From NCBI GenBank assembly GCA_016859345.1, contig CM029124.1:24620980-24684979 (forward strand): a stretch of 64,000 nucleotides of DNA, in the 5' to 3' direction. The first letter of the stretch is position 1. The number at the start of each line of letters is the position of its first letter. The stretch comes from Istiophorus platypterus. Taxonomy: Eukaryota; Chordata; Actinopteri; Istiophoriformes; Istiophoridae. The notes below the pieces were generated by a model. It searched no databases, was not told where the DNA came from, and saw only the letters and a list, made by a program, of their open reading frames with translations. A program made the position numbers and the translations under genes. This document shows, piece after piece, positions 1 to 12,474 of this stretch.

Positions 1-917
1 CAGAGAAGGCACTTCTCTAGTATCAGATGTAGTTAGATTACATGACTATGATAATTTCAGATCACAGTTAGAACACTGTCAGTGGCAGCTCTGAGATGTT
101 ACCTGGGTAATTCTTCTGGAGGCCAGGTGTCATGCCCTCTACTTCTGCCCCCTTTCCCTCCAGGCCAGGAGCTTCTCTCTGTCTGTCTATTGTGTTCCGA
201 TTACAATCAGTGATTGTAATCAGGGATCAGGTGCAAGGAAGGCAGGGTGGAAAGCTACTAATCATCTCCTGTCTTCTCTACTACACAGTCTTGTTCCAGC
301 CTTTTTGAACGTCTTTGCTTGTTTGAGCTTGTGCTCCTTTTTTTCTCCCTTTGCCTCTAGTATTCCCCATTCTGATGCCTGCTACCGTTCCTCTGCTGCT
401 GTGCCTGGAAACTGCACCTGATCAGCTCAGCCCTCTCCAACTCTCTAGACTCTCTGCATTCCCTGGCTTTCCTCTGCCAATTCCCCTGCCTTTCCCTGCT
501 CAGCTCAGGTTACAGCTGCTGGCTGGTTGGAAGCTTTCACCTGGTTCCTCCTCGCTCAGCTTCTGGTCTCCACTTGCCATAAAGACTGCAGTGCCCTTTC
601 TTAACAAATAATATCAATTTGATAATAAATTATCACTTCTTCCAATCCGAGCCTTCTGCACTTAGGTTCTTCAAACTAACCCTGTAAGATCAGGAAAGTC
701 TAGCACTATAACTAGAAAAAAAGCAAGACTACCATGAAACAAATTAAGTACTGGGTGTAAAGTTGACTGTGGACTGTGTATGTAGTCTTCATGTACATGA
801 TGGATGGCCATGTGATGTGATGTCAATACTTCCAAGCTTTGGTGACAAACAAACAGTTTTATAGTTTCCTGTCCAAGCAGCAAATATGTCATCCTATCAC
901 TGGGGTTTACTTTACAT
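1..917. other. Upstream intergenic DNA, pyrimidine-rich, possible old LTR-like repeat
   Basis: No gene is supported here. From about 120 to 600 the plus strand is rich in C and T, with an open frame (351-611) whose product is Leu/Pro/Ser-rich and resembles no family I know. The stretch contains a 10-bp inverted repeat with a 3-nt loop (199-208 against 212-221). An AATAAA-like site near 625 is followed by a CTTCTGCACTTAGG-type sequence, an arrangement that recalls the end of some fish LTRs. This is only an impression, because I found no matching second LTR, primer-binding site or gag-pol sequence. Confidence 0.25.
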
Positions 918-1440
918 TTACAACATTGCATTTTTGACATCATTCTGTTTTTCCAGGATGTATATTCCTAGTATGTTAAATGGTCCATTTATACATCTGA
1001 TAGATAAATTAGTAGGTACATTAAAATGTGTACTGTTCAGTGGCGCTGTACACCTGGTTATGCACTTATCATAATTTAGTTTTAGTCCTGATATCTTTGA
1101 AAGTTTGTCTAATTCTTGAATTAAGGCTAGCAATGAGTGTGCAGTTGGTGTTAGTGTGAAATTTGTATAATTGGCATACATTTTTAAGTCTCTTACTGTT
1201 ATTTCATACGTTCAGACCTAAAATTTCTATAGCTAAAATAAATAAGAGCATAAGGGACAACCTTGTTTTAGACCCTTTTGCAAATATACCATTATGCTAT
1301 GTCTATAATAAGAATTCACCATTATTTAATTTTTTACATTATTATGTATTTATTTTTTCCAGGGTAATTATTGACAGACTAAAATGAAATCTAATGGTAA
1401 TTTATCAAAAGCTTTTTTGAGATCTGCAAAAAAATTATAC
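918..1440 (-). mobile_element. L1-type LINE reverse transcriptase fragment (degenerate)
   Basis: Reading the minus strand from about 1440 down to 918 gives recognisable blocks of an L1-clade reverse transcriptase in the expected order. An AFDKLPLDF stretch (near 1395-1430) matches the L1 'KAFD' block, RQGCPL followed by LF (near 1235-1265) matches the conserved 'QGCPLSP' block, and YANYTNFTLT (near 1150-1180) stands where the catalytic YADD box should be. A 'KISGLKLNYDK' segment and a 'NILGIYI' segment follow (about 955-1110), as expected downstream of the active site. The blocks lie in different frames with stops between them, and the YADD aspartates are lost, so the copy is inactive. Whether it is L1 proper or Tx1-like is not resolved. 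Confidence 0.75.
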
Positions 1441-4400
1441 CAGGTCCTTCTTTCCATCGTAAAATTATAATATGTAAAAAAAGTTTTAATTTATACTTCT
1501 CTTTTTAAAACTGGGCCTTGTGATCAGTCCAGATTTTAAGAAGGTTCTGTTTTGCTCCTTATTGGTTTTTTAAAATGGAACTGGTGGATTTTGGGATCAG
1601 AATATTTTAGAAAAACAATATCTCCTGTTTGATAATATGTTTTCTGTTTAGCAATTTCTTTGGGTCTTTTTTTTAAATGACAAGCAATCTTGTGGCATAG
1701 TTGAGGGGTTTTTTTTTCCGTGTAGAAATACTGGATTTAATAGCAACATATGTTATAGTTGTTAAGGAAGAAAAAGAGAGAAAGAAATGAGGTAGAGGAG
1801 ATTAAGAAAAAGTAAAGTTTTTGGTATCAAGTTAGAATTAACTATAAATTCCTTAATTAACGAGAGCTTCCAGTTATATTTGGATCCATCCAAGCTGTAT
1901 AAATGCACAACAGCAATATTGTCACATTTAAGTTTACCTTATTTTCAACCTGTGCATGATGCTAATTATTATTGACTAATGTTTGCTAATACATAGAGAT
2001 TGTGTGAGTCTGTTCCGTTGACTGGACACCTGTCTCAATAGGAGTGGCAACTTTGATCAAGCATTTTATTAACCTAAAGTGAACAAACTGTACCAAGCAT
2101 AGACTGACTTATTTTCTTTAGTCTCTTTTCCTTAGAGGCAGAAAACTAAGGCAATGACCATTTTTAAAATCTTCACTCACGTCAAGTTTATTTACCCTTA
2201 TACCAGCTGTAGTGTGCCTAAAAAATAACTTGTTTGGAATTATGAGCAAAAACAGGCCAACAACCATTATTTCAGATCATGAGGGGAATCTGCAGGTTTG
2301 TCAAACTAAATCAGTTTCAAAGAAGAAAACTGCTGCTACATTTGTCAAATGGCCTTTAATCAATAGATAATAGTACTAATTGAGACTTATGCATTCTTTG
2401 TTGCAAAACACCAGTAAAATCAATTATAATACTAACGGATTTCAGCTTTCAGATATATCCTTTACTCACTTTTTCTTCTAGGGATATGTGAAGAGAGAAT
2501 TTCATTCACCTCTGTTGTATCTGAGTGGCAGGAAAAATCTTGGAGAAAACTCTTAACTAAAAAGACTAAAACATCTTAGATATGTTTAGTGCTAAGCATG
2601 GAAATAAGAGTTGTTATAATGTGTGTGAATCACTCCTTTAAATTGTTCGTAACATATACACAATGTCCCATACAAAATGTAAATAACATCAACTTACCCT
2701 CATTTACACATAAATGTAAATTTCTGGGTCAAGAGGGTTCAAGATACTGTACCTGCCAGTTGTTAAGCTTCAGAAAATGGTTTTGCTCATAAGTGTTAGT
2801 GCCTAAACACTACTAGTTTGTTCAAGTATAGAAAAAAACAGTGTGTCTATTAAAATCTGCAATATCAAGAAACTTAAGTATATTATATTTCTTTACACAT
2901 ACTTGAAGCAGAATAAATCTACACTTGGTAAAATGCCACATGATTCTACATAATCCAACCATGTGTGAATAACCTAACTGAACCTTGTTCACGAGTCTAA
3001 TTACAGAGGGGTGAACCTTTTGCCCCATAATCAAGGTTTTAGATGATTTATTATGCAGTGATCATGGTGGTCCAATCGAAGACAAATGATCTTTTAGTTG
3101 CCTCTCATTCTCCACAATCTTTAATGGAGATAGAGCATGGTTTGGACACATGTCCACTTTAAAGGGACAGAGCTCCTTGGGTTATTAGTGGTGTTTTGCC
3201 TCCAGGGCAGTGATCATTCCTCTGACCCTTGGACATTTCCCCGTTTGTAAAAGCTCGAGACAGATTTCAGTGATTGTGTGTTTGCTACAATAAAACAGAC
3301 TAATCCATCCACCCAGAGCAACAGCATAACCTGTTATACATCCACTCTTAATGCTGAGCCCAGAGAAAAGGACAGTATTATAAAGAGCTCATAGTGAGTT
3401 TCTAACACTTCTAACTTTTCAAATATTCATCCCTACTTGTTTGGTGAATCTTAGTTATGTGTATCTAAACATGTTTTTTGCATTTTAGATGTGTGTACAT
3501 AGTTTTTAATGGTAATAGTTGTTCAAAAAACAAAAACTGATATCAATGGATCTTCCCTGAAATCTCTGAAATTTGTGCTTTTGTCAGAGTCCATATCCTC
3601 TTTGTACAAGTGTCTGAAATAGACAAACTGAGATTTTCTTTTCTTTTTGATGATCTGACTGCTATTACTACTACTTCTGTTACTACTACCATCACTTCTG
3701 ATAACAGCTACTACTGCTGCTGGTAAATGCAGAGAGAACAGTGGCTTCTACTACACTCACTGCAGCCCACACACATGTTATTTATTATTGACAACCACCA
3801 ATGCTTCTACCTCTTTTTCTTGTTTTTGGGTGCACATCAACCACCTAGATCTTTACCCATGTTGCTGCTAACTGCTACCTTGCAGTTAATATTCAACGGT
3901 TAGCAATGACTAGCAGCAACTTCAGCATTGCAAACAGATTTAGGGAAAGTTAACTTTTTGGATCCCTCAAGCTAATTCATGCTTTCAAACATATTCATAC
4001 ATACACTTATGATCACAAATACAACCATGAATAAAAGTAGTGTGTCTATTTTGTGTTTACTGTAGTGTTAAATTATGAGTTTGTTTCCTATAGTCTGTCA
4101 TATGGTGCTTGCACTGTTCATCTAATTGTTTTTATTGTTAACAATAACAATTTTATTGTTACCATTACCAATGTAGTCCTTTTGGGGAGTCCTTTTGATA
4201 GCAAGAATACAGATTCTTCATCATCTTCAACATGTTCATCTACATCATAATTTAACAGCAAACCACAATCGACTAAAATACATGAAAAAAATAAACAACA
4301 GCAAAAACAGTCTCAGTCACAGTCTGAAAATGGTCAAAAGTTGAATAGAGAAAAAACTCCACACCATATTCACACAAAATAATAAATCTAAAAAAGCTCT

Positions 4401-7400
4401 TTAGGTCATAAAAGGCCAGTCCAGAATAAAGATAAAAATGTGTCTTTTCAGTGCTCTGACATTCCAACTGTGGCTCACTGAAGTAAGGAACATCTTAAAG
4501 AATGTATCAGACGCAGAGCACACATAGACCAATGGGTCCAACAGAGACAGTATTAGCAAAATGAAGGTCAGTGAGTTGGAAATGAATGCAGTGAGACTAA
4601 CGCATCTAATTGCGATGATGAATTACATGATAACAAGGTGATGGTAAATTCATTCTTTAGTCACTTTGAGTTATAACAACAGGAAAAGTTATTTTAATTT
4701 GCAAGAATCCAATGATTACAATAAATGTACATTTCATTTTGAGGATCATTTTCAAAGTCTGTTTCTCAGCTCAGGGAATCAAACAGCCAGCTGGCCTCAC
4801 AGAGCCACATTGTAATTACAAGGACTTGTAGCACATTCAGTCATTATGTAGTGATTTTGGCCCACCAAACTGTCGTCATAAACCTCTGCAGGCGCAGGGC
4901 ATCCTAAGATGTGGTTGACAGTCAAGGGGACATCTCTTGGTCTGATTACAATTATACAATTACAGTGCAAAGCCACAAGACAGGAAATTTTTTATTAGCA
5001 TTTTAAAAAGTCTTCTGTGGTGGCCTAAGATCATAAAGAAAACCACTCATGTGCTTTTTTTTTTTTTTAATATAAATACGATTAGACAAGCCCCTGCAAG
5101 GGTCCACCTTCTTGATTTGATTGAATTGTAGATTCATTAAGTTTAGTGCATCCCTCAGTTTAAATATTAATCAAAATGGTGTCATGAGAAGCTAATATAA
5201 TCAGCAAGCCTTTTAGTTTTAAGTTGGCTTTGAAACACTCAGTGGATAAGCATCAAACCTGTGCAGTGAACCCTGCAGACCATGAGCACATGTCAAATTA
5301 TTCTCCATAGCAACGTACACATGAGAAATAGTGAGATCTTTGCATAAGAAATGTGATGTGCTCATTGTATGTGTAATACTACACATTTTAGGAATCACTT
5401 AAAATTGTAAAGGGCTCATGAACTGAATGACATGGAACTAAAGAATCATTGTTAATTGACTGTATATGAGGGCAGATACAGTATATACAGTATAAGGGGG
5501 ATACTAACCAGGTAATGAGATGCATGTGCGAAGGTAATAGGCAGGAGCAGGAAATCCTATATATACAATAAACAAATGTTGTAGCTGTATGCAATCAAAG
5601 TAAAGATGTCTTTTTTCTCTCTGTTATCTATGTAGACAAGAAGTGTTGAATAATAGATCAATAATGAAATAATCATATCTAGACAAAATCTGTTACTTAA
5701 CCATAAACATCATAAATGATTCTACACATTTTTTAAATTAGATTTTCTACGATGAATTTTATTTTACCCTGCTTCGTGGCTAAATAATCAGTCAAGAAGC
5801 CAAGAGTATTAACAGGGTTTAAAAAGTGGTCCCCTTTCTCTGGTCATCTGTCAAATATGCCATTGTGCTTTGCTTTCTTAGTGTTCCACTGTTGTTAATA
5901 TGACCCTGTTTTCTCCTAATTATTTCCCGCTTTGGGCCTGCCTATGCCCTGTTTGGTATTCTTTGCTTCTGTTGATCAACTCTGCTATGTAAACACCTTT
6001 TAAACTTAACCTGAATTTGAGTCTTGCTTTTGAGCCCAAAAAAGTGTACAAACTGTTCCACTTTGTTTTGACAAAGGAGATAGGCTGCTTATTGTGGAGC
6101 TCATTGTTGTTAGGAAATCACCAACACTTGGTACAGTACATTGTGGCTTCTGAATCAGCCTTCATGGGCTTATGACACTGCCAGAATAAGAATTTGATGA
6201 TGGGTATAAACTCCCAGTCATTAAATTTGTCTTAAGATTTTTACAATAATGTGTGCTGTATGAAAAAAGAAATTTGTGCTAAGGTTATATTACAATATAC
6301 ACTGTACAATTCCTCAGCCGTCCAAACACTGAAATCGCAGTCAGGAATAAAGAATAACCTATTATTTTTTAACATACCACAAAAACAGTCCTTGTGGCCC
6401 CTCTTGTCATATTTCTTTGTAGAACCTCATCATCATCACTTTTTTAAAATGTCCTCCGGAAGTCTATAGCCCTCAGCAGGAATCATTACACCGAGGTATG
6501 GAGTGCCCTCTAGCGCTGAAAGTTTGGGAAAAAAAGTGACTTGATGGTTCAAATGTATGTGGATCATATGCGGTATTACCAAAAATGGTCTGAGTTGAAA
6601 ACTAAGGCGAAGTCTGAAATAAGGTAGTAATTTCTTTTCTTTTTATGTATCTTTTTTTAAACAGAAAATTAAATCGAATCAGACTTTTTTTGCAAATCAG
6701 AGATACAACAACATTAAGCCAAATAATTATGGGGATTAACATCAAGTCAGAATTAATTAATGGAAAAGGTATATTTTTTTAAATGTATTATTATATTATA
6801 GTGCTTATTAGACTAATCCATATTTGTCTTGCTTAAATGAAAACCAAACAGAGGCAAACAAAATATATCTATACCCATTACTGCCTAACATGAGAGAATT
6901 TAACACCTAAATCCTTACCCAACATATAAGTAAACTGATATGACACAATATTAGATAATAATGGTCAGAGTGAAAAATGTTACCAATCCAAAACACAAAC
7001 CGCAAGATTACTGACATATACATTCATATGTATATACTGTAAGTGCAATATAATTTGTGCTTTTAGCTCTGTTTTGGTCTTCATCAACTTTAGAGAGAGA
7101 TATCTAGCTCTTTAGCAACTAAATGTTCTAAGAATTTCACCAGCTAGTTGCTGACTGTGTCTGTCTTTGGTGCTGAGCAGGTAGTGGCATTTCCACTTAA
7201 ACAACTGCCTTCTGCCTCTGGAAAAGAGCTTGTTGAGATCGGTGGGTAAAGTTGTGGGTTTTAAACCCAAAACAGCACAGTTCTGCTCAGCTCTACAGCG
7301 ATTCTTTCAGCTCAGAGTTTATAATAATTCCATTTTGGTTTGTCACTATGACTGACACATTGCACAAGGTCATTTGACCAATTTTTAATATAAGCATTTT

Positions 7401-7849
7401 TTTAATGCAGCTTATATATGTAATACAAATCAAGATTTAAGGAAGTATATTTTACAGGGGCATATGAAAGTGCTCAGTAACTTTTTTACTGGAGTTCCCA
7501 TTAGTGCCCACATGCCCATTAAAGTTCCTGGAAAATATACAGTTAATACATTTGACCTTCACTTTACTTATGTTACTGGTTAAAACAAGAAAGAAAGCAG
7601 AATTCTTATTTATTTTATTACTTTAATTTTTATTTTTATAGGGACAGAAGCAGAGAATTATGCAAAAATTATCCAATGCAAGGCATTTACAGTTACTTCC
7701 AATTTCCAATGCCTGTCCTTAGAAGGGCCTTTAAAATAAGACAGAAAACATGATTACTATGTGGTTAACCTTACAAACCAGCAGTGCAACTTGCTGACAT
7801 ATAAAAACAGACACATACACATACAAACCAATATACATATGCATATACA
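1441..7849. other. Upstream intergenic DNA without recognisable genes
   Basis: I see no gene, RNA gene or clear mobile element over these 6.4 kb. The longest open frames are under 75 codons and look like chance products of AT-rich DNA. Around 3660-3720 the plus strand carries a degraded CTA/CTT-type trinucleotide run. The right-hand part of the L1 fragment may extend some way past 1440 but could not be followed. Confidence 0.4.
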
Positions 7850-8290
7850 CAGTGGCATGAAAAAGTTTGGGCTCCCTCCAAATTTCTGTTTCTGTGAATA
7901 GTTAAGTGAGAAAAAGATGATCTGATCTCCAAAACTACTTAAAGACTACTTAGAGTCTTACTTTACTTAAAGACTAAATACTTAAAGAATTTTTAGATAT
8001 TTTGAGTGCATTGGTGTATCATTGTCCTGTTCTTACAAGTTTAGTGTGGAAAAGGAAAGGAGCAGCATACAAAAGTTTGGGCACCCCAAGAGATTTGAGC
8101 TCTCAGATAGACTTTTACCAAGGCCTCAGACATTAATTTGCTTGTTAGGGCTGTGGCTTGTTCACAATCAATGTTAGGAAAGGCTCCTCTAAACAACTGT
8201 CTAGCACTAAGAAAATTGATGCCAACAAAGCAAAAGAAGGCCTTAAGAAGATAACAAAACATTTTCAGGTAGCAATTTCCTCAATTCGTA
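7850..8290 (+). mobile_element. Tc1-like transposon 5' end (truncated)
   Basis: The terminal sequence near 7851-7880 (CAGTGGCATGAAAAAGTTTGGGC) resembles the inverted-repeat end of fish Tc1-like transposons that start at CAGTG and contain AAAGTTTGGGCACCC. A second such AAAGTTTGGGCACCCC block occurs at 8072-8087. From about 8120 the sequence follows the leader and first codons of this transposase family. It yields a degraded N-terminus with LPSTKKID, KAKEGLKKITK and FQVAISSIRN-like stretches (8205-8295), the region of the DNA-binding helix-turn-helix. Nothing of the catalytic domain or the right end follows, so this is a 5'-only relic. Confidence 0.7.
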
Positions 8291-9222
8291 ATGCTTAAAA
8301 AGATATGATTCGAACCATGATAATATTTTTTCCCAAAAACTGTACTTAAACTTGTGTGCATGTTATTAAAGTAGAAATAGGACTGAATCTACCTGAACTG
8401 ATGTGAGTCTTTACACAGCAGATCTTCATCTCTCCTCTCTGGATGGGAGAGGCTGATTAAATGTTTATGTTGGCGGCATGAATGCTGTGTTATATCACAT
8501 GTATTCTTGTAGTGTGTTGAGTTAAGCAGGTGATATAAGTAAAACCCAGTAAACACATTGGAGTATGGACTTCAGAACTTACTATTGATGAGGATCAGGC
8601 TAGTGGAGATAAACCAGCTAGTTCCATACTCGGACATAATTTTTTCTTTTCCAGATTCTCAGGAACAAGATTAACTCTATACTTTAGACTCACATACACT
8701 GAGAAAACTAAAACAACCAAGCAAGTGAAAAATTATTCACATTGCACGCTTAGAATGCTTTTAAATATCAGATCATGAATATTATATATTTCCAAAGGGC
8801 TGCAGATGCTGAAAATTACGTTTCTGGTTAACTGAAGAATCACTGGTACTCAGCTTGTTAAGACAATTGTATAATGTCCACTGAGCATGAGGTGGTGCTT
8901 TGTCAGGTCTGAGAAAACATTGTGACAGTGATGTCATCAGTGTTATCTTATCTTGGCTTTGCTCGTAGACTGCAAATTTATAACAGAAAGCATGGTTTAC
9001 AAAGTGGGCATGTGAAATTGGAAGGATGTGGGCATTTTCCAGATCACAAATGTATAATAATTGTCATTCACACAAACATTTTAAATGACATTATACTCAT
9101 ATGAAATACATTTAAAGTGGAAAATGTTTTAAACATACCTACTTACTGCCAGGATTATGTTCAGAAGCTACTTTTTTGAGGGAATTAATGAAGTGCTACA
9201 TAACTATAGAAGATTTGCTGTA
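8291..9222. other. Upstream intergenic DNA, nothing recognised
   Basis: No gene or known repeat was recognised. Open frames are short and unremarkable. The segment separates the Tc1-like relic from the dispersed repeat that lies just upstream of the collagen gene promoter. Confidence 0.4.
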
Positions 9223-9548
9223 AGGTGCTTGGGGTGAATAGAGATGTACAAAGCACAGGACTGTGACACCAGACATGTAGCTCCACATCTAGAGTCCCAT
9301 CTGTGGTTTAGGTAACAGCAGCTCTTCAGGTTCAGGAAAGATGGTGATTTTGGTTAAATGTAAGTCATCAGGTTGTGTCATAAGTCTTTGTGAACTTTTT
9401 CCTGTATTAATCCAGACCAGGATCTTCTCTGAACCTGAACCAAGAGGGTTTAAACATAACCATAGAACAGTTTAATGAGTTTAAGTCGATGCAAGTGCCT
9501 GTTGAGCTCAAGGATCAGAATTTCTTCCCACAAAAACACGTTGTTTTA
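9223..9548. repeat. Unassigned dispersed repeat, copy A (matches 51515-51866)
   Basis: This segment aligns by eye, in the same orientation, over about 330 bases with 51515-51866. Shared blocks in order are CTTGGGGTG with TGTACAAAGC, CTGTGGTTTAG, CAGGTTGTGTC with TGTGAAC and TATTAA, TCTCTGAAC-like, a GTTTAAACA-like block, and a final AAGATCAGA-like block. Identity is moderate, as expected of an old family. The internal part (GTGGTTTAGG, GGTTCAGGAAAGAT, TTTTGGTTAAA) resembles a repeat common in fish genomes that is rich in GGTTTAGG-type motifs. I cannot assign a class. It ends about 270 bases upstream of the CpG-rich promoter region. Confidence 0.55.
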
Positions 9549-9816
9549 CTGACACGATCAGTATCAATATTTTTGCTATATATCAATGAACATTTCCTCA
9601 TTATATCAATGGAAAACACAATTCGTTGTTTTGATCCGTACTATCAGCAGGCCGCCGGGTATACTGGAAGTATGACTGTGTGTCCTGGCTTTGAGGTTCC
9701 TAAAAATATCCCTCACCAAGTACTCGGATCAAAGGGGGCAGCAACACCACCACGAATCCCGCTCCGGCATTTAACCTAATGCCTTTCAGAGGAGGAGCAA
9801 GCAGGGTGAGCAAAGG

Positions 9817-10222
9817 GCCCGCGGCGTAAAGCGCCGTGCAGAGGAGAGAGAGACTGGCTCGGGTTTCAGAGACGCGCACTGAGGACGGACCTGCGGATCA
9901 GAGGTATCGCTCCGAGGAGAAGCAGCGAATGGCACAAAGGAGCGGAACGCAGAGGAATAAGAGCGCGTCCCCGTGAATCTCATCACTGACTGACTGGTGA
10001 CAATCTGCAGAATGTGCCCTGTTTTGACTTGACTGTAGTTGCTACTCTGAGCGCACCAAAGTAGCTTGTAGACGGTTTGAGGAAGAAAAGGGACCTCTGC
10101 AAAACTTTCCCCCAACAGAGAGACAGCGTCTCATAAGCTCCAAATTTGCAGGTCGACGGGAACCCTCTTCTGCTGTTCCTCATCAGATGAATATAGGACA
10201 AAACCAGAGTTAGGTGTCTAAA
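9817..10222 (+). promoter_or_regulatory. col13a1: CpG-rich promoter / 5' leader of the collagen XIII-like gene
   Basis: This is the only CpG-rich stretch noticed in the window: 9817-9976 alone contains 18 CpG dinucleotides, against a strongly CpG-poor background. It lies directly upstream of the collagen start codon and continues into the CpG-containing first exon, so a CpG-type promoter and 5' untranslated leader is the natural reading. I see no convincing TATA box, which would fit dispersed initiation. The transcription start cannot be placed from sequence alone. If transcription starts upstream of 9929, the leader holds short upstream ORFs at 9929-9976, 10012-10032 and 10187-10213, and a further one at 9780-9830 if it starts earlier still. 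Confidence 0.6.
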
Positions 10223-10540
10223 ATGGAACAGGATCGGAGGTGGGGTGTCACTGGAAAGCCGGATCAGGAGTGGAGGAGTCGCGGCGAGCAGCAGCAGCAA
10301 CTTTCAAATCAGCCTCTGTGGAGAAAGTGGAGAGATTTGTCTGGCGTAATGATTTGCATCGCAGTATCCGTCTTGTGCCTTGGAGTTTCCATTGTTGTTT
10401 TCACGCGAGCCTCGGAGTTGCAGTCCAGGATAGTAAGTCTGGAGCGGCAGCAGCGGGAGGCGCAGCTCTCCGCATGGAGGTTGTCTGTGGAGCAGGTGGA
10501 GCCCGTTATCTTGGGCCGACTGGACCAGATCCTGGAGGAG
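10223..10540 (+). CDS. col13a1: Collagen alpha-1(XIII)-like, coding part of exon 1 (N-terminus, 106 codons)
   Basis: Collagen XIII is a type II transmembrane homotrimeric collagen of cell-matrix junctions, including the neuromuscular synapse. This exon encodes residues 1-106: a basic, Trp/Gln-rich cytoplasmic tail (1-40), one hydrophobic span (about 41-60), then a stalk with coiled-coil character (62-106). Two stalk segments identify the paralog. RASELQSRI resembles the human COL13A1 RTAELQARV, and VILGRLDQILEE resembles AILGRVNQLLDE. The related types XXIII and XXV fit less well. The start is the ATG with A at -3 and G at +4. An in-frame TAG lies at 10211-10213, and the GTG at 10214 is not a likely start. 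The exon ends in phase 0 at donor GTGAGC (10541-10546). Assignment to the MACIT family is firm; assignment to type XIII is likely. Confidence 0.85.
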
Positions 10541-10570
10541 GTGAGCGTTTTACTTAAAAACCAAATGTAA

Positions 10571-11970
10571 ACGCTTTGTGGAGAGCAATATGTTATCACG
10601 AGGGTTGAAATATTACTTGTATTATCTGTTTATTTAAAAAAGAGGAACGGATTTGTAGTTGCCTTCATTGAAGACTCGTTCCACGAGTAGTCTGTACGAG
10701 GCAAGAATCCCAGGACTGTCTGCACATTTTCGTGCCCTGGGCGAGATGTCAGCTGGCACTTGTGGCACTTGTGAAGGTTTTCTGATTTTTTTCATTTGAA
10801 TATTTTATGCTCCTTATAACGATTTTACAATACTTTATTACTATTTCAGATTTATCTTGTCTTTAACTACTGTAACATGTCATGCTATCAACATCTTCTG
10901 TCAGTGAGTATCTTTTCATATACACTAGATTATACCATATTCAGGATATGGTACTGAACATAACCTGGTAATTCAAATCTTGGTGTGATTCTAATATTCT
11001 CACGCCACTGTTCATTTGTGTCTTTGATACCTCCACATCACAGACAGACAGACAGACAGGCTGTCATCTGTGTACTGAGGAGCAGATGTTGTTCCAATCT
11101 GTGACTTATGCTGTCCTGACCACGTTTTATAGTACGATCTTCATTTTAGCTTTATTGTTTTTATTTCACTCAATAATATAACTGTCAGTGCCACCTTTTG
11201 GCTGACAGGGAGAGAGAGGATGTGAGTCTGAATCTTTTGTAGCAAACCAACTGCAGCACTGTACAGGTGCTAAATCTCACTGAAACAGATGTAAAACAAC
11301 TGCCTGCTGGCTTCCTTCACTCCTGCTGTTATATAACTAAAACTGAAACTAATGCTATTTTTCTGTATTTTGTGGCTCAGCAGGTCAATCACCCTCAAAG
11401 CCATGCCATCAATCTTTTAATGGAGTGCATTTGGAAGATTTTAACAGCTGCCAGCCTTATGATATAAAGTAAATTACTTACATTTCAGGGTAGCCTACTC
11501 GTTAGTTATTATAGGAATTCTTTTGGTAAGCCTACCATCTCATTGATTTTTTTTTTTTTTAGCAATGTAAGGAATGGACATCAGTGACAGACTTTAAAAT
11601 GTAGATCAGGTGGAAATACAAAATATATCTCCCTCCTCTTTGGCACCCCTGCAAGCTGGGGGCATCCTAGAAAAACACCCATGTTGCCTATGCCTCAAGC
11701 CACTCTTAAAAACCTCCTGAAATAACTTAAATTAACCCTTAACTTACCCATGAAAACACACCAAATACCTATCTGAATATCCATTAATTTGTCTATTAAT
11801 TTATAAAGATAAAAACTGGACCCCTAACTGCAAAACTTACTAATTAACAGGTTCATTCATTTTTAAGGGTTTGTTTCTTCTTAAATTAGATATTAATTTG
11901 AAGCTTTTCTGAATCCCATTATTTACCAATTTAGGTTGTTGTCAAGGTTACAATTTCGGTTTATGTTAGG
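10571..11970. other. Intron 1, proximal part without recognisable elements
   Basis: Nothing beyond ordinary AT-rich intron sequence was recognised. A short (CAGA)n run, four to five units, lies at about 11041-11058 and a T-run at about 11549-11560. Open frames are short. Confidence 0.4.
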
Positions 11971-12474
11971 GGTCTGAAGTAATTTTCAGTGCTAATTAAT
12001 TATCAGGGATTTTTGTTCAGTATTAGGTTTATACTAAATCTAGGGTAAACAAATGTTTACTGGGTTTACTGGGTTTTACTTAAATATCTTTAGAGGGTTT
12101 TAAGGGATTCTCTGAAGTGATTAAGAGATTTTAAGGGGTACAAACTTTTGCTGTATTTGATCAGTTTTAAGAGGTTTTTATTCTAAGAAAGCCCTTAAAC
12201 TCTGCTGATACAGTAATGCATTTAAATGACTTCAAGCAATCTGAGCAACCCTTCAGTTACCATGTCAAAAAACCCAAATCAATATTAATAGGTAAACTAA
12301 TGGAATTGGAAGGTTTTCAAAAACAAAAGGTTAATTTTAATTCTAATTCACAGTGTTATACCACAAGTTCAGATGGACTTTAACTTTAGTTCTGATCAGA
12401 GCTCGCCTATAACTACAGCCTGATACCAGTAATAGGTTACTCACCTTCAACCATGAGAAACTACTATTACTCCT

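Noticed and set aside
9786..10300. Minus-strand frames of 105-109 codons across the promoter
   Set aside because: They overlap the CpG-rich leader and exon 1, overlap each other, match no family and are readily explained by GC-rich sequence.
10240..10557. Second plus-strand frame across collagen exon 1
   Set aside because: It is an out-of-frame shadow of the exon whose other frame gives the collagen XIII stalk.
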